A stretch of 64,000 nucleotides of DNA from Corynebacterium wankanglinii (GTDB taxonomy: Bacteria > Actinomycetota > Actinomycetes > Mycobacteriales > Mycobacteriaceae). This document shows, in pieces, positions 38,047 through 46,293 of the stretch (positions are counted from its first letter, which is position 1; the number at the start of each line of letters is the position of its first letter). The notes under the pieces were generated by a model that saw only the letters and a list, made by a program, of their open reading frames with translations, was not told the origin of the DNA and did not search any database. A program made the position numbers and the translations under genes. The stretch lies in NCBI GenBank assembly GCA_014490595.1, contig CP061031.1, positions 868,001-932,000 on the forward strand. Direction: 5' to 3'.

Positions 38047-39557
38047 ATGACAACACGTGCTGCTATTTACCTCCGTATCTCGCTCGATGCTGCCATGGAC
38101 GGCCTCGCCATCGACCGGCAGCGTCAGGACTGCGAAGCCCTTGCCGAGCAACGTGGCTGGGACGTCGTGCATACCTACGTCGATCAGTCGATCTCCGCGT
38201 CGAAGAAGGACGTGGACCGCCCCGACTACGACGCCATGGTGGCGTCTTTCGAGCGCGGCGAGATCGACGCGATCATTTGCTGGGACCTCGACCGCCTCAC
38301 GCGACAGCCCTGGCAGCTCGAAGAGTGGATCGACAGAGCAGAAGAGCAGGGGCTGAAACTCGTCACCGCGAACGGTGATGCTGACCTTGCCACCGACGGC
38401 GGCAGAATGTACGCGCGCATCAAAGCAGCCGTGGCGCGCGGCGAGATCGAACGTAAAAGCATGCGCCAATCCCGTGCGCAACAGCAGCGCGCCGAGCAGG
38501 GACGCTGGTACTCCGGCGGTGTGCGCCCAATCGGCTACACCTCGACCGGCGAGATCATCCCACCCGAAGCCGCCGCCGTGCTCGGTATGTTCCGGGCTGT
38601 CGAGCGGGGCAACTCCATGCGCGACATTGCACGCGCCCTATCTGGGGTCGATCAACCGGGCTTGCCGGATATCCCGACCACGCCGCGCCATATGCACACC
38701 GTGGTCACAGAGCGCAACGCTCGACGCCGCGCTGAAGGCCAGGAAGAAAAGCCAGTTCCCGACGCGCAGCCGTGGGCCTATACGTCGTTGCACTCGATTC
38801 TGCGCAACCCCGTGTATGCCGGCTATTCCACCTACAAGAAGGCCAAACGCAAAGGCGTGAAGAACAAATACCGCCGTGTCACGCATATCGTCCGCGACCC
38901 CGATACCGGCGAGCCTGTGAAAGGGCAGTGGGAGCCGATCGTCACACCCGATTTGTGGTGGCGTGTGCAGAACGTGCTCGATGATCCCGACCGGCTGACC
39001 ACAAGGAGCGCCGGAACACTCGCCGCCATCTCGGCTCGGGTCTGTATGTCTGCGACGAGTGCGGCAACCCTGTGCGCACGCATGCCGACCGCTACCGCTG
39101 CGCCGCCTGTGGATTAGTGCGCACACATAGCGTCGATGATTTTGTGCTCGCCGTGATCCGCGCCCGCCTTGGCCGTGACGACCTGGCGGACCTGCTGCCG
39201 ACTGTGGACGACGACGAGGTCAACGCCATCGACGACGAACTCGCTGAGCTTCGCGCAAAGCTCGCCCGCGTCCAGGCTGACTACGATGAGGAGCTTATCG
39301 AGGCCCGTGACCTCAAGCGCGCGCGAAACCGTTATGAGCCGCAGATCGAGAAACTCGAAACGCGCCGTGCCCGTCTTGCTGGCGCATCGGCGCTGCTCGA
39401 CACAACCGGCTACGCCTCGCCCGTGGACGCCTTCGACAACGCAGAGCTTGCCGTGCAGCGCCGAGTCATCAACACCCTGTGCCAGGTGCGCCTGCGCCGT
39501 GGCGTGCGCGGAAGCAAGACCTTCAACCCCGAGTCAGTCCAGATCGTGTGGAACTAG
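38047..39557 (+). pseudogene. Large serine recombinase (integrase type), frameshifted
   Basis: The N-terminal catalytic domain (AIYLRISLDAAMDGLAIDRQRQDCEALA; Ser in YLRIS) and the recombinase domain (RWYSGGVRPIGY, YTSLHSILRNPVYAGYSTY) read in one frame to about 39000. The zinc-ribbon (YVCDECGNP...YRCAACGLV) and coiled-coil C-terminus continue in the next frame to 39557. One missing base explains this; total length would be about 500 residues, typical for phage or ICE serine integrases. It starts 20 nt after the displaced ychF tail and is the obvious candidate for moving elements at that site. Confidence 0.85.
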
Positions 39558-39921
39558 GTTGCAGTGTGTGACACGTCAACAATCGCGCGCATGTGCTGCG
39601 CCTTAGGGGCGGCCTAAGCAAGCGCACGACACCGTGCGCTTGCGGCGTGCGAAACTAGGCAGGAGTTTCGCGCAGCTGACGTTGGCGAGGATGACGTCAG
39701 AAGAGAGCAAGGACGAAAGGGCGTGTTGCGGGCAACCCCACTCCGTACGGGGTGAATCCAAGACATAGCGGACCAAGGACAACCAACGCCCTCCCGAGCC
39801 TAAGGCCTGTGAAAAGTACCAATATAATTAGAAAACTGGTTCTATTCCCATTTGTATTCACTTAGGATAGTCTCCCTTTTGAGGAAATCCAGCCTCATTT
39901 CCTCTCTCAAAGGAGACTGTT
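39558..39921. other. Structured non-coding interval between recombinase and bacteriocin gene
   Basis: No ORF is supported. A 10-bp hairpin (caagcgcacg-acac-cgtgcgcttg, 39619-39642) probably ends the recombinase transcript. ctgacgt/acgtcag pair at 39676-39700. agggcgt-gttg (39718-39728) pairs with caac-ca-acgccct (39780-39792) and encloses the acccc/ggggt hairpin at 39735-39753. The last 80 nt are AT-richer and contain TAGGAT, a likely -10, and AAGGAG before the bacteriocin start. Confidence 0.5.
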
Positions 39922-40346
39922 ATGACCCCCAAAAAGCGCACTCGGCAGTTTGCAGCGCTGCTGATTGCCTCTGCTCTGAGCGTTTCCGTATCTAACTCAG
40001 CCGTTGCTTCCGCAGAAGAATTCCAAGACCACGGCGCCAAGGGAGGCTTTGCTTCCGGTGTGATGGCCGAGCTACTCGGCGAGGCAGCACCAGCCTTCAA
40101 ACCTACTGGGCATCTGTCGGCCGGAAAGTTCGCTACCCTGCAGGTGGCGGTACCTGGGAGTACGGATTCTGGGACGCTAAGGCGCGTTCTTATTTCACCG
40201 TGAATCGGTGCCATACTTCGACTGTGATCGTCAACGACAGAACGCAACGAAGCATCGACACCCGCGGCGGCCAGAAGTCGGTCGCCGAGCTTTGGGCAAC
40301 GAATTTGCCGGGCACTAAGGACAGCTACTACTACGACTTCTGCTAG
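39922..40346 (+). pseudogene. Lactococcin 972 family bacteriocin precursor, frameshifted
   Basis: The first frame gives a signal peptide (LLIASALSVSVSNSAVASAEE) and a short pro-region to about 40146. One missing G then hides the mature part, which continues in another frame as GGTWEYGFWDAKARSYFTVN, RCHTSTVIVNDRT and, at the end, PGTKDSYYYDFC. GGTWxYG and the HxSTV motif are hallmarks of the lactococcin 972 family, whose members block septum formation by binding lipid II. AAGGAG precedes the start. The two following genes are the family's usual membrane protein and ABC ATPase. Confidence 0.85.
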
Positions 40347-40351
40347 AACTC

Positions 40352-42358
40352 ATGCGTATTCGACCCCTAGTACTTGGGCTTTTGAGCCTACTTCTTGCTG
40401 CAGTCATCGCGACTACTGGGTGGCTGCTGACAGCCCTGGTTGACTCCACCAAGCCCTTGTCCTTAGGGGTCGAATCAACCTTTAGTCTTGACTACGTCGA
40501 GCCTAAGACTTCACTCGCGGAGGAACTTGAGTCAGACTACGCACCGACGGTAATCCGTAACTCACTGGTTTCATTGGCCGAGCAGAACGGCTACTCCATC
40601 TACCGGCTGACTGGCACCGATGACGCAAGCGGGACTTCCCACGAGGTTTTCATCCCGCTGGAGGAAAATTATCCAGCACCGGAACGCATTCCCCGGCTCA
40701 ACCGGCCGGATGCCTTGAGCCAAGCGGCCAGTGAGCTTGGGTCGCTGGATTACCACGGTGACTACGTCTTGGTTCCCAAAGCAACGGGTGGCAATGCGAA
40801 CCACTTCTACGAATCGGCCAGGAATGACGGGCTCAGGCTAAGCGAAAAGACGCAGTTCCTTCACCTCATCCAATCGGTCGTATTCCGCCTGCCCGCGTTG
40901 GTGGCGATCCTGTTTCTATTTGTCGTTTCCCTTTTTGCCCTGGTATTTGTTCTTCGGGTTTCCGGTCTTAGATTGGCAGCGCTGCGCACAATAAATGGAG
41001 GGCACCGCAGTCAAAAAGGCAATTGGCGGCAATGGACCTTTGTCATCCTCCCGCACCTAGTTCTCATTGGCCTTGCGAGTACATTCCTCGCCCGCCAAGG
41101 GAGCTATTCTTTTGCCCTCCTGTTCCTCAGGTTCTACGCCGCCGGGATAGGCTTGGCCCTGGCTACCACCGGTTTGGCCGTAGCCGTCACCGCCCCATTG
41201 TTGCGCCGCGCAGTAGCGCTGCTGGGGCAGCGTGCCCCCGCAGAGAAGGCGGCGGGAAAAGCGCTGAAAGTAATTTCGGTCTTTACCTGCGTGACCTTTG
41301 TAGCAGCGGGTCTTAGCTCAGCGGCTGCGCTCCGCTCCTACCAGCAGGAATCCGAGGCCCAGCAGACCTGGAAATCTCTCGCGGAGTTTGGAGCCTTGCA
41401 TTTTTCAGCCAACTTCGACGGCCCTGCTGGCCGCGTGGAAGGAGGCGAGCTCTTGCCGCCCAGTCTGCAGCAGAACTTCCGCGACTTCGCGCTCAGCTGG
41501 GAACGGGAGCACGGGGCTGTCCTCAGCCATACTTTGCCGAAAGAAGGTACCGGTGTGCCGGACTCCTGCCCCGTGGCACTTGCCAACCGCCAATGGCACG
41601 ATCTGCAGGATTATCAGTTCCGTCCCGGAGACGACAACCACTCGGTCGACTATTCCGCAGCCCAAGAGCATTTCGCAGCTTCCGTGGATCTGTGGGCTCA
41701 GGAATCCGGCGACCTGCTCCTTAAATCTGCGCAAATTGGTCCGGTCAGTGCCGATCATGCGGTCGGATTCATTAGTGGAACAATGTCGGGGGAACTGGTT
41801 CCCGGCGATTGTTTTTACGTGCTTGAAACGGACGATCTATCCGGCTTCGACGCAGACTTCCTAAGCTCCACAGCTTCGAGTGAAAATTTGCTCTTCGCGG
41901 ATTTCTCGGAACTGGGTCCAGAACTTACCGCTGCCGGCCTCGAAGGCTACGTCTACCCGGTACGCGCCGCCGATCGCGGTCTGGCCGAACTAGTAGCCAG
42001 CACGGCGCTGTTCTGGCTGAGTATCCTGAGCGCCCTCGGAGCTTTGCTCGCCACGCTTGCGGCCTTGATAGTCCAGGCGCGCATCCAGCTCCGAGTTCAC
42101 CGTCGCCTCCTGGTACTCCTCCACAGCGCTGGGCAATCACCGGACAAAACAATGTGGCGACTATTCAAAAGCCAACTGGTCAGCCTGACAGTTGTCGTCA
42201 TATTGTCCGTCCTGGCTCCGCTACTGCTTCCCAACCCGTTCCTCTACACCTTCACCGCGCTAAGCTGCCTTGTCTTAATCGTCTACCTCGGTTTTGTCCG
42301 TCTCAGTATTTCTCAGCACATGTCCGCCTCCCCTAGGAGTCACAATGTCATTGGCTAG
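40352..42358 (+). CDS. Lactococcin-972-type bacteriocin-associated membrane protein
   Basis: A 668-residue integral membrane protein: one N-terminal helix, a large extracytoplasmic domain, a group of four helices (about 170-325), a second extracytoplasmic domain, and three C-terminal helices (about 545-655). This FtsX-like layout is that of the bacteriocin-associated membrane proteins that pair with lactococcin 972 precursors and an ABC ATPase, giving export and/or immunity. It starts 6 nt after the precursor stop. Confidence 0.8.
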   Translation: MRIRPLVLGLLSLLLAAVIATTGWLLTALVDSTKPLSLGVESTFSLDYVEPKTSLAEELESDYAPTVIRNSLVSLAEQNGYSIYRLTGTDDASGTSHEVFIPLEENYPAPERIPRLNRPDALSQAASELGSLDYHGDYVLVPKATGGNANHFYESARNDGLRLSEKTQFLHLIQSVVFRLPALVAILFLFVVSLFALVFVLRVSGLRLAALRTINGGHRSQKGNWRQWTFVILPHLVLIGLASTFLARQGSYSFALLFLRFYAAGIGLALATTGLAVAVTAPLLRRAVALLGQRAPAEKAAGKALKVISVFTCVTFVAAGLSSAAALRSYQQESEAQQTWKSLAEFGALHFSANFDGPAGRVEGGELLPPSLQQNFRDFALSWEREHGAVLSHTLPKEGTGVPDSCPVALANRQWHDLQDYQFRPGDDNHSVDYSAAQEHFAASVDLWAQESGDLLLKSAQIGPVSADHAVGFISGTMSGELVPGDCFYVLETDDLSGFDADFLSSTASSENLLFADFSELGPELTAAGLEGYVYPVRAADRGLAELVASTALFWLSILSALGALLATLAALIVQARIQLRVHRRLLVLLHSAGQSPDKTMWRLFKSQLVSLTVVVILSVLAPLLLPNPFLYTFTALSCLVLIVYLGFVRLSISQHMSASPRSHNVIG

Positions 42359-43079
42359 CCCCAGTCAGTCCCCCACTCTGCCGCCGGAGATTTCCACCTC
42401 TCATCTCTGTCTCGCCGCGGAGTCGACTTTTTCTGTGGGGCGCAGCACGCGGATGGTGAAGAAGTCCCTCGTGGAAAATGCAACGTTTTCCCTACCCGGG
42501 CCAGGCTTTGTCGCCATCTGTGGAGCCAGCGGTTCCGGAAAGACTTTGCTGCTCAACACCTTGGCCGGGCTCCTGCCGCCGGCGGACGGCCTCCTCCGGA
42601 TAGACGGTGAGAATGCCTCCGCGTGGAGGATGAAGCGGAGGCGGAGGTTCTGGCGAGAACGCGCAGCGATAATCCACCAAGACCACGGAATCATTCCCGA
42701 ACTAAGCTGCGAAGATAACCTCACCCTCGGGCTATCCAGGAAGCAATACTCCAAAGAAGAATTGCTGCACTCCCTCGGCGAAGTCGGTCTTGATGTCCCC
42801 TTCGACGGGCCGGCAGCTATTCTCAGCGGAGGCGAGCAGCAGCGGCTGGCGATCGCCCGAGCCCTGCTCCGCGGCGCGGCTTATGTGTTCGCTGACGAGC
42901 CGACCGCCTCCCTCGACCCCACTAACCGCGACCAAGTTATCGCGCTCCTGCGGCGAGCTGCGGACGGGGGCGCACTCGTTCTGGCCGCCACGCACGATGC
43001 CGCAGTTATTGCTGCTGCTGACAGCACCTTGCGCATCAATGATCGCCAGGTCACAGTCTCCGGCTCTGCGCGGGATTAA
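42345..43079 (+). CDS. ABC transporter ATP-binding protein of the bacteriocin cluster
   Basis: A 244-residue ATPase with Walker A GASGSGKTL, signature LSGGEQQR, Walker B YVFADEPT and switch His ATHDAAV, of the LolD/MacB-like group that partners FtsX-type permeases. The start is MSLASPSQ, with GGAG 8 nt upstream and a 14-nt overlap with the membrane-protein gene. It energises export of, or immunity to, the lactococcin-like peptide. Confidence 0.85.
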   Translation: MSLASPSQSPTLPPEISTSHLCLAAESTFSVGRSTRMVKKSLVENATFSLPGPGFVAICGASGSGKTLLLNTLAGLLPPADGLLRIDGENASAWRMKRRRRFWRERAAIIHQDHGIIPELSCEDNLTLGLSRKQYSKEELLHSLGEVGLDVPFDGPAAILSGGEQQRLAIARALLRGAAYVFADEPTASLDPTNRDQVIALLRRAADGGALVLAATHDAAVIAAADSTLRINDRQVTVSGSARD

Positions 43080-43178
43080 ATCGCGATGCCCGCGGCCTTG
43101 GCCACCTTCCGGTACCCGGCCGCATGGTCCGCGACGCTGGCGTGGGCGTTGAGTCCGCTGGGGTTGTCGAGCACGGGC

Positions 43179-43335
43179 CTGACCCCCGGAAAGTAGACAC
43201 GTCGGGGGTTAGCTATGCTGCTTGGGTCAGCGTAGCTGATGTGAGTGCTTCGAAGTCATTGGGGGCTAGAACGTTGCACCAGGAGTGCCGTCTGCGGGTG
43301 TTGTAGCGCATGCACCACCGGAAGACTTCTTGGCG
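43179..43335 (-). mobile_element. 3' remnant of an IS3-family insertion sequence
   Basis: Read on the minus strand, the translation RQEVFRWCMRYNTRRRHSWC continues to a stop after SATLTQAA, the typical end of an IS3 OrfB transposase. It is followed by a terminal-repeat-like end tgacccccggaaagtaga (complement, 43179-43199). Only the last ~40 codons remain; the upstream part was lost where the nuclease remnant begins. The 100 nt between the ABC gene and this IS end hold no recognisable gene. Confidence 0.75.
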
Positions 43336-43339
43336 ACTG

Positions 43340-43966
43340 ATGTCGAAGTGGTCGAATTTCGTGCGCGGTGAACCCGCCCGCCAGGAGGTGCTTGAAGTCG
43401 CCCTCGACTGGATCGCTCAGCGTGACGGCGTGAGTATCGACAACTACATGGCTAAGCACCGCGATGACGACGACTGCAATGAACTGCAGACGTACTTCAC
43501 CACCGTCATCGACTGGGCCGCAAGCGTGTTCAAGATGACGGACAGTTCCATGCGTGGAATCGCATGGAACAAGCTCTATGAGCAGTACGGCGACAAGGGC
43601 TACGACGCAACAGAGATGACCGCCGAAGCACGCGAGTTGCTTTCCGACTCGCAGGTTCAGTCGAAGAAGGGTATCTACGAGTACCTTCTCGGCGGCAAGA
43701 AAGAGACGCGGCTGCTTAGCGTGCGTGTCTTCACTGAGGCCGTCAAAAAGCGCGTGTACAAGCGCCAGACAGACGCCGCCGAGAAGAACGGTGTCTCGAA
43801 CTGCTCGTATTGCGCCCTCGGTCACGAGGGGGGCAAGGCGAAGATCTGGCCGCTCAAGGATATGGACGCCGATCACGTCGCCGCCTGGTCGAAGGGCGGC
43901 AAGACCGAGGAAAGCAACTGCGAGCTGCTCTGCAAGTCCCACAACCGTGCCAAAGGTAACGCATAG
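43340..43966 (+). CDS. C-terminal part of a DUF262/HNH endonuclease, 5'-truncated
   Basis: About 208 residues corresponding to the second half of DUF262-HNH proteins: the end of DUF262 (VRGEPARQEVLEVALDWIAQ), NELQTYFTTVIDWAASVFK, GIAWNKLYEQYGDKGY, KKGIYEYLLGGKKETRLLSVRVF, and a complete HNH motif (CSYCALG...MDADHVAAWSKGGKTEESNCELLCKSHNRAKGN). The N-terminal nucleotide-binding DUF262 core is missing, cut at the IS3 remnant. Intact relatives (GmrSD type) restrict modified DNA; this one is probably inactive. Confidence 0.75.
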   Translation: MSKWSNFVRGEPARQEVLEVALDWIAQRDGVSIDNYMAKHRDDDDCNELQTYFTTVIDWAASVFKMTDSSMRGIAWNKLYEQYGDKGYDATEMTAEARELLSDSQVQSKKGIYEYLLGGKKETRLLSVRVFTEAVKKRVYKRQTDAAEKNGVSNCSYCALGHEGGKAKIWPLKDMDADHVAAWSKGGKTEESNCELLCKSHNRAKGNA

Positions 43967-43982
43967 GAGCAGGTGACTAACC

Positions 43983-44555
43983 ATGCTCATCGGTTACGCC
44001 CGCGTTTCCACCTCGAAGCAGGGGCAGTCACTCGACACCCAGCGCGACGCCCTGATCGACGCTGGTTGCGACCCTCAGCACATCTACTCAGACACCATCT
44101 CCGGCACGAAATGGCAACGGCCTGGCCTCGATGACGCGCTGGCGTACATGCGCCCCGACGACACGCTCGTTGTCACACGCTTGGACAGGCTCGGCCGCAG
44201 CCTCGCGGACACCGTGAACACCATCGCTGACCTCGCCGAGCGCGACATCAACGTCAAGGTGTTGGAGCCAGCGCTGGACACGTCGAAGCCCACCGACAAG
44301 GTGGTCATCAACGTCATGGCAAGTCTTGCCGAGTGGGAGCGTGACCTGCTTGTCCAGCGCACCCGTGAAGGCGTGGCGCACGCCCGCGCACAGGGCAGGG
44401 TCGCCGGCCCGAAGCCGAAGCTCAGCGCTGAGCAGGCCCAGATCGCTAAGGAGCTTATCGAGGGCGGCAAGTCCCTCAGCGCAGTAGGCAGGACATTCAA
44501 CGTCTCGCGGCCGACGATCTATCGCGCTCTCAAGCGCATCGAAGCCGACGCTTAA
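43983..44555 (+). CDS. Serine resolvase/invertase family recombinase
   Basis: A 190-residue small serine recombinase. The catalytic domain shows IGYARVSTSKQGQSLDTQRDAL (Ser in YARVS), TRLDRLGRSLADTVN and the Arg-rich LAEWERDLLVQRTREG. The C-terminus is a helix-turn-helix (SLSAVGRTFNVSRPTIYRALKR). Such enzymes resolve plasmid multimers or invert DNA. The dyad 10-60 nt after its stop could be its site. Confidence 0.9.
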   Translation: MLIGYARVSTSKQGQSLDTQRDALIDAGCDPQHIYSDTISGTKWQRPGLDDALAYMRPDDTLVVTRLDRLGRSLADTVNTIADLAERDINVKVLEPALDTSKPTDKVVINVMASLAEWERDLLVQRTREGVAHARAQGRVAGPKPKLSAEQAQIAKELIEGGKSLSAVGRTFNVSRPTIYRALKRIEADA

Positions 44556-44564
44556 TCACAGGCT

Positions 44565-44617
44565 GCGTCGCTAGCGCTCGCACCCAGCGAGCGAGCATCA
44601 GGCTGCGCTAGCGACGC
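44565..44617. repeat. Inverted repeat after the serine recombinase gene
   Basis: gcgtcgctagcg (44565-44576) and cgctagcgacgc (44606-44617) are perfect 12-nt arms around a second dyad (cgctcgc/gcgagcg). It could be a resolvase recombination site, a terminator, or both. Confidence 0.55.
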
Positions 44618-44674
44618 TCAGCACGCTTCAGGTGCGGTGGTGCCGTGGCAGGGCGCGACCGGCAGAGCCGGACC

Positions 44675-44706
44675 GAATACGGGATTGACCACGTACACCC
44701 CGTATT
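44675..44706 (+). promoter_or_regulatory. Leader hairpin upstream of the DUF4192 gene
   Basis: gaatacggg (44675-44683) pairs with cccgtattc (44698-44706); the loop begins attgaccac. An AAAGGAG ribosome-binding site follows. A similar loop sequence occurs in a hairpin at 45874-45891 before the next small ORF. Confidence 0.45.
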
Positions 44707-44725
44707 CGTGCAAAGGAGCACTGCA

Positions 44726-45748
44726 ATGTCCACTCATTCCCACACGCTTGCATCCCACGGCGAGATCCTCGCGAACCTCCCCGGCATCCTCGGGTTCTAC
44801 CCGAACAACTCGCTGATCCTCGCGTTCTTCGTCGACGACGAGGGCGTCGACACCGTTCGCCTCGGCCCGGTCGCACGGTTCGACCTGGACGAGGCCGTGG
44901 AGAAGCTCACCGAGAGCCGCGAGCGGTTCGCAGCGTGGGTCCACCACCTCGAACTCGACGCTGTTATCGCGTACATGATCAGCGATGACATTGCGCAACC
45001 GATCTTCGACGAAACCGCCACGTATCTCACCAGCGGGGCAGTGCACCTACCGCCGCTGCTCGGGGTGGTGCAGGTGCCCGAGATCGTCACCGGGGCTGCC
45101 TGGTGGTCTGTGTACCAGCATCCGCTCATCGACGAGCCGCGCCACGGCGTTGTCGGCGAGGTCGCCGCATCGGCGGCGCTTAAGCAGATGCTAGAGCACA
45201 CCGGCGAGCTGCCGGAGCCGAGCAAAGACGACATCGAGGCACGGTTGAACAGCACCGATCACGGCATCGACGCTGCCGAGCACGCGGACATCATCGAAGA
45301 CGCGCTGGCGTATATCCCGCCGATGTTCTCCGACATGCTGCAGCGTGAATACGAGCAGGCGGCGGCAGGGATCACCCAGCCGAGCACTCGCGCTGTTCGA
45401 TCTGCGCTGAAATGCTTCACCACGCCGCGCTTGCGGGATACGCTGCTTGCCGCGCTGCTCGATGAACCGCAGGCGGGCCTTGCGTTCATAGAGCAGGTCA
45501 TGCGCGCTGTCCCGACCAGCTGGCCAGGGATGCGGGCGCAGCTCACAGCCACTGTTGCAGTGCTTGCGCACGCCACAGGCCAGCCGGGGCTAGCTGGCGT
45601 GGCTGCGCAGCGAGCCACCGAGATCGGGCCAGACGAGAACTTCCCGTCGTTGGTAGCGAAGCTAACCGATATCGGCCAAGGTGAGCGGATGGTTGAACTC
45701 GTCCGCGAAGGCGCCGAGAAGACCCGCACGATCTTGTTTGCCGAGTAA
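44726..45748 (+). CDS. DUF4192 domain-containing protein
   Basis: A 340-residue protein with the DUF4192 start (EILANLPGILGFYPNNSLILAFF) and body (GVVQVPEIVTGAAWWSVY, PGMRAQLTATVAVLAHATG). The family is widespread in actinobacterial plasmids, ICEs and chromosomes; its function is unknown. The ATG has an AAAGGAG site. It is followed by a strong terminator and belongs to the plasmid/ICE-like backbone that also includes the SSB-like gene at 56712. Confidence 0.82.
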   Translation: MSTHSHTLASHGEILANLPGILGFYPNNSLILAFFVDDEGVDTVRLGPVARFDLDEAVEKLTESRERFAAWVHHLELDAVIAYMISDDIAQPIFDETATYLTSGAVHLPPLLGVVQVPEIVTGAAWWSVYQHPLIDEPRHGVVGEVAASAALKQMLEHTGELPEPSKDDIEARLNSTDHGIDAAEHADIIEDALAYIPPMFSDMLQREYEQAAAGITQPSTRAVRSALKCFTTPRLRDTLLAALLDEPQAGLAFIEQVMRAVPTSWPGMRAQLTATVAVLAHATGQPGLAGVAAQRATEIGPDENFPSLVAKLTDIGQGERMVELVREGAEKTRTILFAE

Positions 45749-45756
45749 CACCGCAT

Positions 45757-45792
45757 ACCCCGTTGCAGCGATGCAACGGGGTTTCTTTTTTC
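45757..45792 (+). terminator. Rho-independent terminator after the DUF4192 gene
   Basis: accccgttgca / tgcaacggggt form a perfect 11-bp stem with loop gcga, followed by a T-rich tract. Confidence 0.9.
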
Positions 45793-45873
45793 TCGTCGGC
45801 CGTGGCTTGCGACGACAGACACCTCAACGAGGTAGGGGAGCGACCCCTAGACAGCAGAGCTGTCTCCAACAGA

Positions 45874-45891
45874 CGGATTGACCACCAATCC
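45874..45891 (+). promoter_or_regulatory. Leader hairpin before the 47-codon ORF
   Basis: ggattg-accac-caatcc forms a 6-bp stem just upstream of AAGGAGG. The sequence gattgaccac is shared with the leader of the DUF4192 gene. A second dyad, gacag-cagag-ctgtc, lies just before it. Confidence 0.4.
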
Positions 45892-45908
45892 GAACAAGGA
45901 GGCACGTG

Positions 45909-46015
45909 ATGCGCGACATCACCCACACCGACCTGGAACTGCTCTACCAGCTCGCCGACGGCATCGACGGCGAGGACGCCGATCCGGGCGCAGCACAAGA
46001 ACTGCGCGACCTAGA
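45909..46015 (+). pseudogene. 5' part of a 47-codon backbone ORF split by the cmx transposon
   Basis: A small acidic ORF starts MRDITHTDLELLYQLADGID, with AAGGAGG upstream. It is interrupted at ctaga by the 10.5-kb nested transposon. The rest (EAAGTPLPWAVL, stop) is at 56586..56622 in the correct frame, so the original product had 47 residues. Function unknown; it belongs to the same operon-like backbone as the DUF4192 and SSB-like genes. Confidence 0.65.
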
Positions 46016-46124
46016 TGTGATGTCCAGGGACGTTGTTCTGGCCCCCGCCCGTAATGACACCGTGCCGATTCAAGAAGTATCTGTCCAGACCGCTTGCCAT
46101 TGAAGGCATGTTAGAGTTTGGGGC

Positions 46125-46190
46125 ATGTCGAGTCCCGAATCAGACAGGTCAGGGGTTGTCGGTCACACCGCCAGCCCCTTGAACCACTAG
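46125..46190 (+). CDS. Leader peptide ORF upstream of cmx (possible attenuator)
   Basis: A 21-codon ORF (starts MSSPESDRSGVV, ends SPLNH). TTAGAG, a possible -10, lies 8 nt before its ATG. Its second half forms a long hairpin (46151-46179: aggggttg/cagcccct with inner cggt/accg). A second hairpin follows (acgcccac/gtgggcgt, 46196-46218). The arrangement resembles antibiotic-inducible attenuation leaders. Confidence 0.45.
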   Translation: MSSPESDRSGVVGHTASPLNH

Positions 46191-46293
46191 TTACGACGCC
46201 CACGATCTGTGTGGGCGTATGTCTGGCGTACCCGGGGCGCTGGCCGTGGTGACAAGAAGAACCATTTCTTGATCTCACACCTCGGAGTACTCG

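Noticed and set aside
42294..42344. An upstream start for the bacteriocin ABC ATPase
   Set aside because: The extension lies fully inside the membrane-protein gene and lacks a ribosome-binding site; GGAG precedes the ATG at 42345.
43983..44555. The small serine recombinase as the tnpR of the nested transposon
   Set aside because: It lies outside the cmx element, has a different sequence, and the Tn5393 tnpR is accounted for by the two fragments inside Tn5393.
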